This document shows positions 1 through 7,144 of a stretch of 24,858 bases of DNA, in pieces. Under the pieces are notes generated by a model. The model was not told the DNA's origin. It worked only from the letters and a program-made list of their open reading frames with translations, and did no database searches. The stretch is from positions 1-24,858 of the forward strand of contig JAFGOG010000160.1 of assembly GCA_016926595.1 (NCBI GenBank). Direction: 5' to 3'. This stretch comes from Anaerolineae bacterium (GTDB lineage Bacteria; Chloroflexota; Anaerolineae; JAAYZQ01). The translations under genes and the position numbers were made by a program. Positions within the stretch are counted from its first letter, which is position 1. The number at the start of each line of letters is the position of its first letter.

Positions 1-641
1 GCCCACGACCCAGCCGGTGTGGGATACATCAACCCGTTGATCACCCACGCAAGTCCAAGCACAAAATAGATCCACATGTAGTTGCGCCGGTAACGCCGGC
101 CTAACGCCTCTAGCATCGAGATTTGGAACTGGGGGTGGAGCAGGTTGTCTGCCAGACTCTCAGCCCAGTCCGACGCCGGGTGGAAGGGCGGGACCAACAT
201 CGTGGCAAAAAAGTCGGTCTCCATGAGTCGGACGCGGTAACTCCACAGCTCATAGTAGCGGTAGCGGCGCGCCTCAATGTACAGGAACAGAGTGACCAAC
301 ACTGTGTTGAGGATGATGACGCTCTGCTCGGTTTCGCCCCGGCCAAAGGCGATGGTGATGGCCGCGCCGGTGGTGATCACCGCCCAATTGGTGGTCGCGT
401 CCAGGCGCTGGCGCCACATGTTGGCCCGCTGCACCTCAGCTCGAAAGAAATGGACCATGGCTGTGGTGAACTCACTGGCCCGTAAATGGTAGCCGCGATA
501 AGTCCACACCGGTTCGGGGTCAGTCCCTGGGGCTGAGCAGCGACCACTGGGAGGGGTGCCGGGATTCTCCCCCGCGCCCGACCACGGCCACGACCCAGTC
601 TGGGACTGACCTGAAAGGTTCTGATCTTGATCTTCTGGCAT
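1..641 (-). CDS. DUF2270 family membrane protein (3' end outside window)
   Basis: The reading frame starts at ATG 639-641 and is still open at base 1, so the C-terminus is missing (about 213 codons present). A good ribosome binding site (AAGGAA) lies just upstream. After a Gln/Gly/Pro-rich, probably disordered N-terminus of about 45 residues comes a conserved block: a helix with HFFRAEVQRAN and WRQRLDATTNWAV, then hydrophobic segments separated by EARRYRYYELWSYRVRLME, then MLVPPF and YRRNYMWIYFVLGLAW. I recognise this pattern as DUF2270, a predicted multi-pass inner-membrane family without a known biochemical role. It sits 52 bases after the acylase gene on the same strand and is probably the last or a late gene of the GH127-acylase operon. 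Family call is from memory of the motif pattern; function unknown. Confidence 0.8.
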   Translation of the reverse strand, partial: MPEDQDQNLSGQSQTGSWPWSGAGENPGTPPSGRCSAPGTDPEPVWTYRGYHLRASEFTTAMVHFFRAEVQRANMWRQRLDATTNWAVITTGAAITIAFGRGETEQSVIILNTVLVTLFLYIEARRYRYYELWSYRVRLMETDFFATMLVPPFHPASDWAESLADNLLHPQFQISMLEALGRRYRRNYMWIYFVLGLAWVINGLMYPTPAGSW

Positions 642-693
642 TTTGTTCCTTCCCCGTGTCGGATGCTTGTATGCTTCCGCCGACCGCCTGGGG

Positions 694-3231
694 TTACACA
701 GGCGCCAGATCCAGGCGATGGCGCGCCGCGCGTTCCACCTGGGCGCGGGCGAACGGCATCGGCTGGTAACGGCCCTCCAGCCACAGGGGGACCAGATCGG
801 CATAGTGGCGGCTGGCTACGTGGCCTGACTGTCCACCTGGGATGACAATGCGGCACTTTTCCCAGTCATCCAGGTCGGCAATAAAGCACAGCGCAGCCAC
901 GACGCTGGCTGGCGGGAATGGAAAGCGAGGCACACTTCTGGCGCGCAGCAGCGTGTCTTGGTCGCCGCCCAACGGGTAGGGCCCCCGATTAAATATCAGG
1001 TTGAGCGGTTTGACCGACCCCACCGGGTGGGCAAAATGGACCTTATTGAGCCGGCTCCACTGCCAGCGGGCCATATCAGGACCAAGCTCTTGCTGCAATA
1101 GAGCTATCGCCTCACACAACGCCTGGCTTAACAGTGCCTGACGCGAGCGCACCATCCCAGTGGCCGGATCGCAAAGCCAGGTGTCTTCCCCTATGGCGGA
1201 TGCCCCTGCCGATCCATGTCCGTCAAGCAAGTCGAGCAACCGGACAAAGCTGCGGGCGTGGTATGGGCTGACGTCGCCCATCGGCGTCAGGCCCAAGCCG
1301 ATGTACTGGCCGGCCAGATCGCCTAGATGAGGCTCGAAAAAAAGGTACAATGCCCGCAGGCGTGAGACCTGGTACAGACTGGCGGCGACGCTGTCCGGCT
1401 CCAGGCGGCCGTCCCACTGCTTGAGCAAGTCAAGAGCGCGGCGTTCCAGCTCACTCCCCGGTTCGACAGTCAGCAGGTGCCTGACAAACCGCTCCGCCTG
1501 GACGCTGTAGGTGTCATGCTGGAAGCGGGCGAAATCGTCAGCGGTAAAGATCCGCTGCGAGGCCAACAGGTCAGCCACTCGGCGGGCGCGACAGGGATTT
1601 TCCAGGTCGGCGCTCAGATAGTAGGGATAACCGGCATCGACCACCAGGTTGTTGGCCGTGGCCAGCCAGCCATCCTCCGGGTTATAGGCCTGCGGCAGCT
1701 CGTCGAGCGGCAGGTAGAACTGCCACTCATTCTCGCCCGTCCAGCCTGGCACCGGCGCAAGTCCTCCTGACATGTGGTCGCCCGCTTCTCCGGGTACAGA
1801 AGGGAAGCTGCTGCCGCGCACCGGCATCCAGCCTGCTTGCAGAAAGCCGATGTTGCCATCGACGTCGGCGTAGACAAAATTGTGGGCCGGGGCCGACCAA
1901 TCGGCCAAGGCAGCGCGAAACTCGCTCCAGTTGCGGGCGCGGTTGTAGCTGAGCGCGCTGCGCAGCAGGTTACTCGGTTCGAGGGCCACCCAGCGCAGGG
2001 CGAGCGGGGTCGGCTCGCCGATCAGGCCGCTGATGATCGGCCCGTGGCGGGTAATCACCACCTCCTGGATCACCGATGCAGTCCGACCCTTGACCCGGAT
2101 TTCCTCACTGATCACCTCGGCGTCGAGCCAGGCGCCTTGGAATTCGTACTGGTGCGGGTTGGCGGGGTTCAACCGCTCGACGTACAGATCCTGGGCATCT
2201 TGCCAGGCAGTGGTCATACCCCAGGCACAGCGCTCATTGTGGCCGACGACGACGCCGGGCAAGCCCGGCAACGACACCCCGGTGACGTGATAATCACCGC
2301 CATCCAGGTGCACCTGGTACCAAATGGCCGGGATCTGGAGGACCATGTGCGTGTCGTTGGCCAGCAGTGGCTTGCCACTACCAGTCCGGCTGCCGGCGAC
2401 AACCCACTGATTGCTGCCGCCACCCCTGGCGCCAACATGTAGAGGCCCAGGCAGCGGCTCTTCCAAGCCAAGATCCATCGAGTTGGGCTGGAACAGCTCT
2501 TCCACCAGGTGCAGCGCCTCGCGCAGCGCCTCGCTACGCCAACCGTTGGGCGGGGGCGCGGCGCCCGCAGCCAGGCTCTGGCCTTGGACGATCGCCGGGT
2601 TGTCGGCAGGAAAGAGCGGCTCCAGGTCAGCAGTCCGGTCGGCGCCCAGCCTAACGGCCAGTCGGGCGCGGATCAGCTCGCTATCCCAGTTACAGCCGAG
2701 ATTCCAGGCCATGACCTTGGCCCAATACAAACTGTCGACCGGCTGCCACGGTTCAGGGTCAAAGCGCAGCAGCTTGAACTCGACTGGCTTGCGGCGATGG
2801 TAGGAAGCCAGATAAGCGTTGATGCCCGCGGCATACGCCTCCAGGGCGCCGCGCGTGCCAGCGTCGAGCGTTTCAAACTCGGCTTCGGCGGCGCGGTTGA
2901 GGCCCACGGTGCGGAAAAAGCGATCCACCCCCAGCGTGACCTCGCCCAACACCTCCGACAAGCGACCGCTCCCCGCCCGGCGCTGCAGCTCCATCTGCCA
3001 CAACCGGTCCTGGGCGTGGATATAGCCTTGGGCAAGGAAAAGGTCGTGGGCCGAACCGGCGTAGATGTGAGGCACACCCCACTCGTCGCGCAGGATCTCA
3101 ACCCGCCCTTCCAGGCCAGCCAGGCAAAGCATGCCTTCGACCTTGGGCAGGGGCCGGAGAAAAAAGAGAAACAGTGCAGCGATCGTAGCGGCCGCTAGGA
3201 CGACGACGACCAGGATAACAATGCCAATCAT
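694..3231 (-). CDS. Penicillin acylase family Ntn-hydrolase (membrane-anchored)
   Basis: This 845-residue protein matches the penicillin G/V acylase and acyl-homoserine-lactone acylase superfamily (peptidase S45), which cleaves amide bonds of N-acylated substrates. These enzymes are made as a precursor that cuts itself to expose a catalytic serine. Residues 3-25 form a transmembrane anchor or uncleaved signal. The alpha-chain motifs DEWGVPHIYA (49-58) and AQDRLWQMELQRR (73-85) follow. The autocatalytic site is G-G-S-N-Q-W, with Ser273 as predicted nucleophile and new beta-chain N-terminus, followed by LLANDTH. I chose ATG 3231 because GAGAGGGAT precedes it and the anchor starts there; an upstream extension of 78 codons looks spurious. 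It lies 68 bases downstream of the GH127 gene on the same strand. The substrate (beta-lactam, AHL, lipopeptide) cannot be told from sequence. Confidence 0.88.
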   Translation of the reverse strand: MIGIVILVVVVLAAATIAALFLFFLRPLPKVEGMLCLAGLEGRVEILRDEWGVPHIYAGSAHDLFLAQGYIHAQDRLWQMELQRRAGSGRLSEVLGEVTLGVDRFFRTVGLNRAAEAEFETLDAGTRGALEAYAAGINAYLASYHRRKPVEFKLLRFDPEPWQPVDSLYWAKVMAWNLGCNWDSELIRARLAVRLGADRTADLEPLFPADNPAIVQGQSLAAGAAPPPNGWRSEALREALHLVEELFQPNSMDLGLEEPLPGPLHVGARGGGSNQWVVAGSRTGSGKPLLANDTHMVLQIPAIWYQVHLDGGDYHVTGVSLPGLPGVVVGHNERCAWGMTTAWQDAQDLYVERLNPANPHQYEFQGAWLDAEVISEEIRVKGRTASVIQEVVITRHGPIISGLIGEPTPLALRWVALEPSNLLRSALSYNRARNWSEFRAALADWSAPAHNFVYADVDGNIGFLQAGWMPVRGSSFPSVPGEAGDHMSGGLAPVPGWTGENEWQFYLPLDELPQAYNPEDGWLATANNLVVDAGYPYYLSADLENPCRARRVADLLASQRIFTADDFARFQHDTYSVQAERFVRHLLTVEPGSELERRALDLLKQWDGRLEPDSVAASLYQVSRLRALYLFFEPHLGDLAGQYIGLGLTPMGDVSPYHARSFVRLLDLLDGHGSAGASAIGEDTWLCDPATGMVRSRQALLSQALCEAIALLQQELGPDMARWQWSRLNKVHFAHPVGSVKPLNLIFNRGPYPLGGDQDTLLRARSVPRFPFPPASVVAALCFIADLDDWEKCRIVIPGGQSGHVASRHYADLVPLWLEGRYQPMPFARAQVERAARHRLDLAPV

Positions 3232-3299
3232 CCCATCCCTCTCTAAACAGTAGGGCACGCCCCTCGGCTCCTTCCTGGGGGCAAGCCTTCTCTCTGTAG

Positions 3300-5255
3300 T
3301 TACCCCCGCACGGGTTCTGCGCGCAGCCACACCTGCATCGGGCCGGGCTGGCGGTTGGCCCAGGCATAGTAGGGGATTGCGGCCAGATCGACACGATCCG
3401 ACCCGGCCGGGTCGACCAGTGCGCGCCCGCCTGGATGAACGGCGCAGTACAGGCAGCCCTCCCAATGGTCGGCTGGTGAGACAACGGCCGCCGGGCCGCG
3501 CAGGGTCACCACCCCGCCCAGCAGGTCGGGCCGAAAGGTCACAGAAAACTCGCCGCCAGCGGGCAAAACCAGGTCGCGCGGGTCCAGACCGGGGTTATCG
3601 ACCCCCTCGACACAGTACAGAAGCGGCCCGCGCAGCAGGGCCACCTGGCCGACATTGTCGGCGACGTAGAGATGGCACTCGACGCGCCGGACCGGCATCG
3701 GCAGGCTGAGGCGGACCTGGTCGCCCGGCTGCCAGGGGCGTCGGACCTCGGCGTAAGAGCCGGCAACGAGCGTTCCGGCAAACGGCCGGCCGTTGACCTC
3801 AAGCGCTGCGTCTGCGTCACACCAGGCCGGGATACGCACAAACAGCCTGAACGAGCCTTCTGCTTGAACCTCGACAACAACCTCGCCGTCCCACGGGTAA
3901 CGGGTGTGCTGGGCCAGTGTAATGGTTTGGCCGCCGGCCAGCTGTAGCCGGGCAGTGCCCTCGGCGTAGAGGTGCAGCCACACCCCCTCGGCCGACAGGC
4001 TGTAGAACAGACTGGGTAGGTAGGCCAGCAGGCGGGCGATGTTCGGCGGGCAGCAGGCGCAGTCGAACCACGGCTGGCGGCGGCCGTAAGTGGGGCCATA
4101 GTCGGCCAGCGGATTCACGTAGAAATATGCCAGCCCGTCAAGCGACAGGCCGGGCAGCACCGCGTTGTACAGCACCGTCTCCATTAGGTCGGCATAGCGG
4201 GCATCGCTGGTAGGCATAGGGTAGCCCTGCCCATCCAAAGCTAGCATCCGCCAGCTCCACATCACGCTGGCGATGGCAGCGCAGGTCTCGGCGTAGGCGC
4301 GGGCGTTGGGCAACTCGTAAACGTCGCCAAAGGCCTCGCCGTCGTGACGCGCGCCGAGGCCGCCGCTGACATAGATCTGACGGGCGACCATGCGGCTCCA
4401 CAGCCGGTCGAGCGCCGTTCGCAGGGCAGCTTCGCCACTCTCAGCACACAAGTCGGCCGCGCCAGCGCACAGGTACAGGGCGCGCACGGCGTGGCCGGCC
4501 AGAAGGTCCATCTCTCGCAGCGGCTGGTGGTCGACGTGATAGGCGTGGCCGCCGATCAGGCCCCGGCCACGATTGTCGACAAAGAACTGGGCCAAGCGGC
4601 GATACTTTGGCTCACCAGTTGTGCGGGCCAGCTCGACGAGAGCCATCTCCACCTCGGGATGACCAGGCGCCGTCGGGCGCTTGCCTGCCTCCGGCGAGCC
4701 AAAAACAGCGTCGATGTGATCAGCCAGGCGGCGGGCTATGCCGAGCAGGCAATTGCTGCCGGTAGCGCGGTGATGGGCTACGGCAGCCTGGATCAGGTGC
4801 CCAGCGCAGTAGAGCTCGTGCATGTCGCGAATGTTGATCCAGCGCTCGGCTGCCCGCTCGAACATGAAATAGGTGTTAAGGTAGCCATCTGGCTGCTGAG
4901 CGGCGGAGACGAGATCGACGACCGTATCGGTCATGGTAGTCAGGCCAGGATCTCTGTCAGTTGACAGGGTCCAAGAAGCAGCTTCTAGCCATTTATAGAC
5001 ATCGCTGTCATTGAAGAAACGCCCCTCGAACGGGATCGCATTTTGGCCGGCAGCCCGGCGAAAGTTGTCGAGGCGGCCGGTCTCTTCCAGGAGGCGATAC
5101 TGGCTTGGGATCGTCACTTCCCGGTTAATACGACGGCGGGGCGCCCAGAACTCGTCGGCGAGGGTGACGGCGGTCAGGGGTACTGGCTTTAGGCGAGCAG
5201 CAGGGCTCACAGAAGTGTCTACTACTATTGGCAACACATCACAGCGACCAGGCAC
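3300..5255 (-). CDS. GH127 family glycosidase (beta-L-arabinofuranosidase type, DUF1680)
   Basis: The protein (about 651 aa) is a glycoside hydrolase of family 127, whose characterised members remove beta-L-arabinofuranose from arabinosides using a zinc-bound cysteine nucleophile. In the numbering from GTG 5255, the expected residues are present: Glu307 in GEAFGDVYELPN (acid/base candidate), E323-T-C325, and the cysteine cluster C399-A-C401-C402-PPN, where C401 corresponds to the nucleophile of HypBA1. The (alpha/alpha)6 barrel comes first, then beta-sandwich segments. No signal peptide is seen, so a cytoplasmic enzyme acting on imported sugars is likely. The start is uncertain: GTG 5255 has GGGAG eight bases upstream, while TTG 5270 and GTG 5237 are in frame but lack a clear ribosome binding site. 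It is the first gene of a minus-strand operon with the acylase and DUF2270 genes. Confidence 0.88.
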   Translation of the reverse strand: MPGRCDVLPIVVDTSVSPAARLKPVPLTAVTLADEFWAPRRRINREVTIPSQYRLLEETGRLDNFRRAAGQNAIPFEGRFFNDSDVYKWLEAASWTLSTDRDPGLTTMTDTVVDLVSAAQQPDGYLNTYFMFERAAERWINIRDMHELYCAGHLIQAAVAHHRATGSNCLLGIARRLADHIDAVFGSPEAGKRPTAPGHPEVEMALVELARTTGEPKYRRLAQFFVDNRGRGLIGGHAYHVDHQPLREMDLLAGHAVRALYLCAGAADLCAESGEAALRTALDRLWSRMVARQIYVSGGLGARHDGEAFGDVYELPNARAYAETCAAIASVMWSWRMLALDGQGYPMPTSDARYADLMETVLYNAVLPGLSLDGLAYFYVNPLADYGPTYGRRQPWFDCACCPPNIARLLAYLPSLFYSLSAEGVWLHLYAEGTARLQLAGGQTITLAQHTRYPWDGEVVVEVQAEGSFRLFVRIPAWCDADAALEVNGRPFAGTLVAGSYAEVRRPWQPGDQVRLSLPMPVRRVECHLYVADNVGQVALLRGPLLYCVEGVDNPGLDPRDLVLPAGGEFSVTFRPDLLGGVVTLRGPAAVVSPADHWEGCLYCAVHPGGRALVDPAGSDRVDLAAIPYYAWANRQPGPMQVWLRAEPVRG

Positions 5256-5291
5256 GAACCAAGCTCCCAAAGGCGATTTTAGCTGCGTCCA

Positions 5292-5320
5292 ATTCTACCA
5301 CGCTCTGCCTGCTTGCGCAA
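5292..5320 (-). promoter_or_regulatory. Sigma70-type promoter for the GH127 operon
   Basis: On the minus strand TTGCGC (5315-5320) is followed after 17 bases by TAGAAT (5292-5297). It lies about 40 bases upstream of the GH127 start. Match is by eye only. Confidence 0.55.
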
Positions 5321-5393
5321 GTCCAGGGCGCGGCCCATGGTATATGGCATCTGCGATGTTGACCCGTAGCAACACCCTTTGAACACCAAAACC

Positions 5394-5422
5394 TCGACAA
5401 ATAACCGGCAATGTGCTATGAT
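5394..5422 (+). promoter_or_regulatory. Sigma70-type promoter for Sec-redoxin 1
   Basis: TCGACA (5394-5399), a 17-base spacer and TATGAT (5417-5422). The predicted transcript starts near 5429 and leaves a leader of roughly 19 bases that contains the ribosome binding site AGGGAGG. Confidence 0.6.
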
Positions 5423-5447
5423 TAGGGCATAGAGAGAGGGAGGCAAG

Positions 5448-5918
5448 ATGGGAAATAGACTCGAAACGACAACAGCACCCGATTTCACGCTGGTGGACAC
5501 ACAGGGGAAAAGCGTGAGCCTGTCGGACTATCGGGGCCAAAAACACATAGTCTTGGTCTTTAACCGGGGGTTTATGTGACCATTCTGCCGCGCGCACATG
5601 GCGCAGTTGCGCCAAGATTATCAGCAATTCGTGGCCCGCGACGCCGAAGTAGTAGTGATCGGGCCGGAGGATCAAAAAGCGTTTCAGGACTATTGGCAGA
5701 AAGAGAGCCTGCCGTTCGTGGGGCTGGCCGATCCGGCACACACGGTGAGCAGCCGCTACGGCCAGGAAGTCAGCTTGCTCAAGCTGGGCCGCATGCCGGC
5801 GTTGATGGTCATCGACAAGGCGGGTGAGGTCCGCTTCCAGCACTATGCCGGGGCTATGTTCGACATTCCGCCCAACCGCCAGGTTCTGGCCGTGTTGGAT
5901 GGGCTGGCGGATTCTTGA
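5448..5918 (+). CDS. Selenocysteine-containing AhpC/TSA-like redoxin (UGA at 5577-5579)
   Basis: Read through one in-frame UGA, this gene encodes a 156-residue thioredoxin-fold peroxiredoxin-like protein. It starts at ATG 5448 behind AGGGAGG. N-terminal TAPDFTLVD and SLSDYRGQ are typical of AhpC/TSA proteins. The active site reads F-N-R-G-F-M-U44-P-F-C47-R-A-H-M; in the homologues I remember, the U position is cysteine (RGFACPYCRRHM). The rest ([37 protein letters not shown]) continues the family pattern in the same frame to TGA 5916-5918. U44 would be the redox-active residue and C47 its partner. UGA is a normal stop for other genes here, so selenocysteine fits better than tryptophan. A hairpin at 5599-5614 can act as SECIS. 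A conventional gene finder would report only fragments. A tocopherol-cyclase-like gene follows 50 bases later. Confidence 0.9.
5599..5614 (+). promoter_or_regulatory. Putative bacterial SECIS hairpin of Sec-redoxin 1
   Basis: UGGCGC (5599-5604) pairs perfectly with GCGCCA (5609-5614) around the loop AGUU. The loop begins 25 bases after the UGA and has G as its second base. As I recall the bacterial SECIS rules, these ask for a small apical loop with a G in the first two positions roughly 16-37 bases after the UGA, and the hairpin fits. It lies inside the coding region, as bacterial SECIS elements do. Confidence 0.65.
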
Positions 5919-5968
5919 CACGCAGGCCAGGCAACAGCTAGAATGGGCCAAAAGCTGGGTCGAATAGG

Positions 5969-7144
5969 ATGCGCCGATTTGTCAGGACAACACTGAACCC
6001 GGCTGCCTATCATGGGCATGGCCAAAAACCGCCCTTCTTCGAAGGCTGGTATTACAAGGCCATCGACGCCAGCGAGCAGCACCGCTACGCCATCATCCCC
6101 GGCATCTTTTTGAGCGACGACCCGGACAAACAGCACGCCTTTGTGCAGGTGCTGGACGGCCGGACCGGCCAGGCCACCTATCACCGCTACCCGGCCAGCG
6201 AGTTCTGGGCGGCGGAAGGGGTGCTCGACCTGCGCATCGGCCCCAACCGGTTCACGCCCGATGGGCTGTCGGTGCAGATCGACACGCCAGAGCTGGCGAT
6301 GAGCGGCAAGCTGCACTTTGGCCCGGTCAGGCCCTGGCCGGTCACACTGGGTTCGCCGGGGATCATGGGCTGGTACGCCTGGATGCCGTTCATGGAGTGC
6401 TACCACGGTGTGGTCAGCCTGGATCACGGCATCGAGGGCAGGCTGACGGTGAACGGCCAGGCAGTCGATTTTGGCGGCGGCCGCGGGTATACCGAGAAGG
6501 ATTGGGGGCAGGCTTTTCCGCAGGCGTGGATATGGTACCAGACGAACCACTTTGAAGAGCCGGGGATCAGCCTGACCAGCTCGGTGGCGATCATCCCCTG
6601 GATCAGGCGCTCGTTTCCGGGCTTTATCACCGGGCTGTGGCATGGTGGAGTGCTGCACCGGTTCTCTACCTACACCGGGGCGTCGATCGAGCGGCTGGAG
6701 ATCACCGACCGGCAGGTGAGTCTGGCTGTGCGCGATAAGCACCATCGCCTAGAGATGGCAGCGACGCGGGCCGAAGGTGGGCTGCTGCACGCCCCCACAA
6801 CGGTCGATATGGGCCGGAGGATTGCCGAGACGCTGACGGCGACGGTCGAGGTCAGGCTGACAGAGGTCCCCCACAAAGGCGAACCCAACGGCCGCACCCT
6901 GTTTCAGGGTACCGGCCGGTACGCCGGCATGGAAGCTGCCGGCGACCTCGACCGGATGATCGAGATGGTGCGGATCCCGCCAAAAGTCCCCACGCCGTCG
7001 CGTTCCTCGCCCCGAGGCTCGGACTCGAGGAAAGGACGGGCGAGTAGGACGTCGAGGAGCAAGCGCCTCGATCTGCTCAGGATCGCAGCTTTCCCCTGGT
7101 CAAAGAGGCGAAAATCCCCCCCACGCAGAAAACGGTCAAGATAG
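5969..7144 (+). CDS. Tocopherol cyclase-like protein (PF14249 family), with odd C-terminal tail
   Basis: The 391-residue product resembles the tocopherol cyclase-like family (VTE1-related beta-barrel proteins), found in many non-photosynthetic bacteria where the role is unknown. Characteristic pieces are N-P-A-A-Y-H-G near residue 10, PPFFEGWYYKAID, RYAIIPGIFL, GIMGWYAWMPFMECYHGVVSLDH, GGGRGYTEKDWGQAFPQAWIWYQTNHF and GFLHGG-like GLWHGGVLHRF. No signal peptide is evident. The recognisable family sequence ends at about residue 335 (near 6980). The remaining 55 residues are Arg/Ser/Pro-rich, contain two DNA palindromes, and overlap the 3' end of the opposite-strand MFS gene by 68 bases, so the true stop may have been lost. 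The ribosome binding site is weak (AGG next to ATG). It probably shares the transcript of Sec-redoxin 1, 50 bases upstream. Confidence 0.8.
   Translation: MRRFVRTTLNPAAYHGHGQKPPFFEGWYYKAIDASEQHRYAIIPGIFLSDDPDKQHAFVQVLDGRTGQATYHRYPASEFWAAEGVLDLRIGPNRFTPDGLSVQIDTPELAMSGKLHFGPVRPWPVTLGSPGIMGWYAWMPFMECYHGVVSLDHGIEGRLTVNGQAVDFGGGRGYTEKDWGQAFPQAWIWYQTNHFEEPGISLTSSVAIIPWIRRSFPGFITGLWHGGVLHRFSTYTGASIERLEITDRQVSLAVRDKHHRLEMAATRAEGGLLHAPTTVDMGRRIAETLTATVEVRLTEVPHKGEPNGRTLFQGTGRYAGMEAAGDLDRMIEMVRIPPKVPTPSRSSPRGSDSRKGRASRTSRSKRLDLLRIAAFPWSKRRKSPPRRKRSR
7003..7032. repeat. Palindromic hairpin in the tail of the tocopherol-cyclase-like gene
   Basis: TTCCTCG (7003-7009) is the exact inverted copy of CGAGGAA (7026-7032). 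An inner inverted repeat (CCGA 7012-7015 with TCGG 7019-7022) extends the foldback. It sits between convergent genes, but there is no T-run, so an intrinsic terminator is not supported. Confidence 0.6.
7052..7071. repeat. Second palindromic hairpin, just beyond the MFS stop
   Basis: TCGAGG (7052-7057) pairs with CCTCGA (7066-7071) around an 8-base loop. It uses the same TCGAGG core as the neighbouring palindrome and lies five bases past the MFS gene on the minus strand. Confidence 0.55.

Noticed and set aside
377..856. Minus-strand open frame of 159 codons across the acylase end and DUF2270 start.
   Set aside because: It overlaps both supported genes out of frame and has no recognisable composition beyond GC-rich noise.
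1774..2442. Long plus-strand open frame of 222 codons opposite the acylase gene.
   Set aside because: It is a shadow of a strongly supported gene in a high-GC region, with no family motif and no ribosome binding site.
5577..5579. UGA in the redoxin gene as a sequencing error, pseudogene mutation or tryptophan codon.
   Set aside because: It falls precisely on the catalytic residue, as does the only other such UGA (21289-21291). Both genes are otherwise intact with good expression signals. Many genes here end in normal UGA stops, so UGA-to-Trp recoding is not general. Error cannot be excluded without reads, but two errors at two peroxidatic positions are improbable.
5598..5918. Separate gene starting at ATG 5598.
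   Set aside because: It lacks a ribosome binding site and would start after the active site, leaving no catalytic residue. It is the 3' part of the selenoprotein gene.
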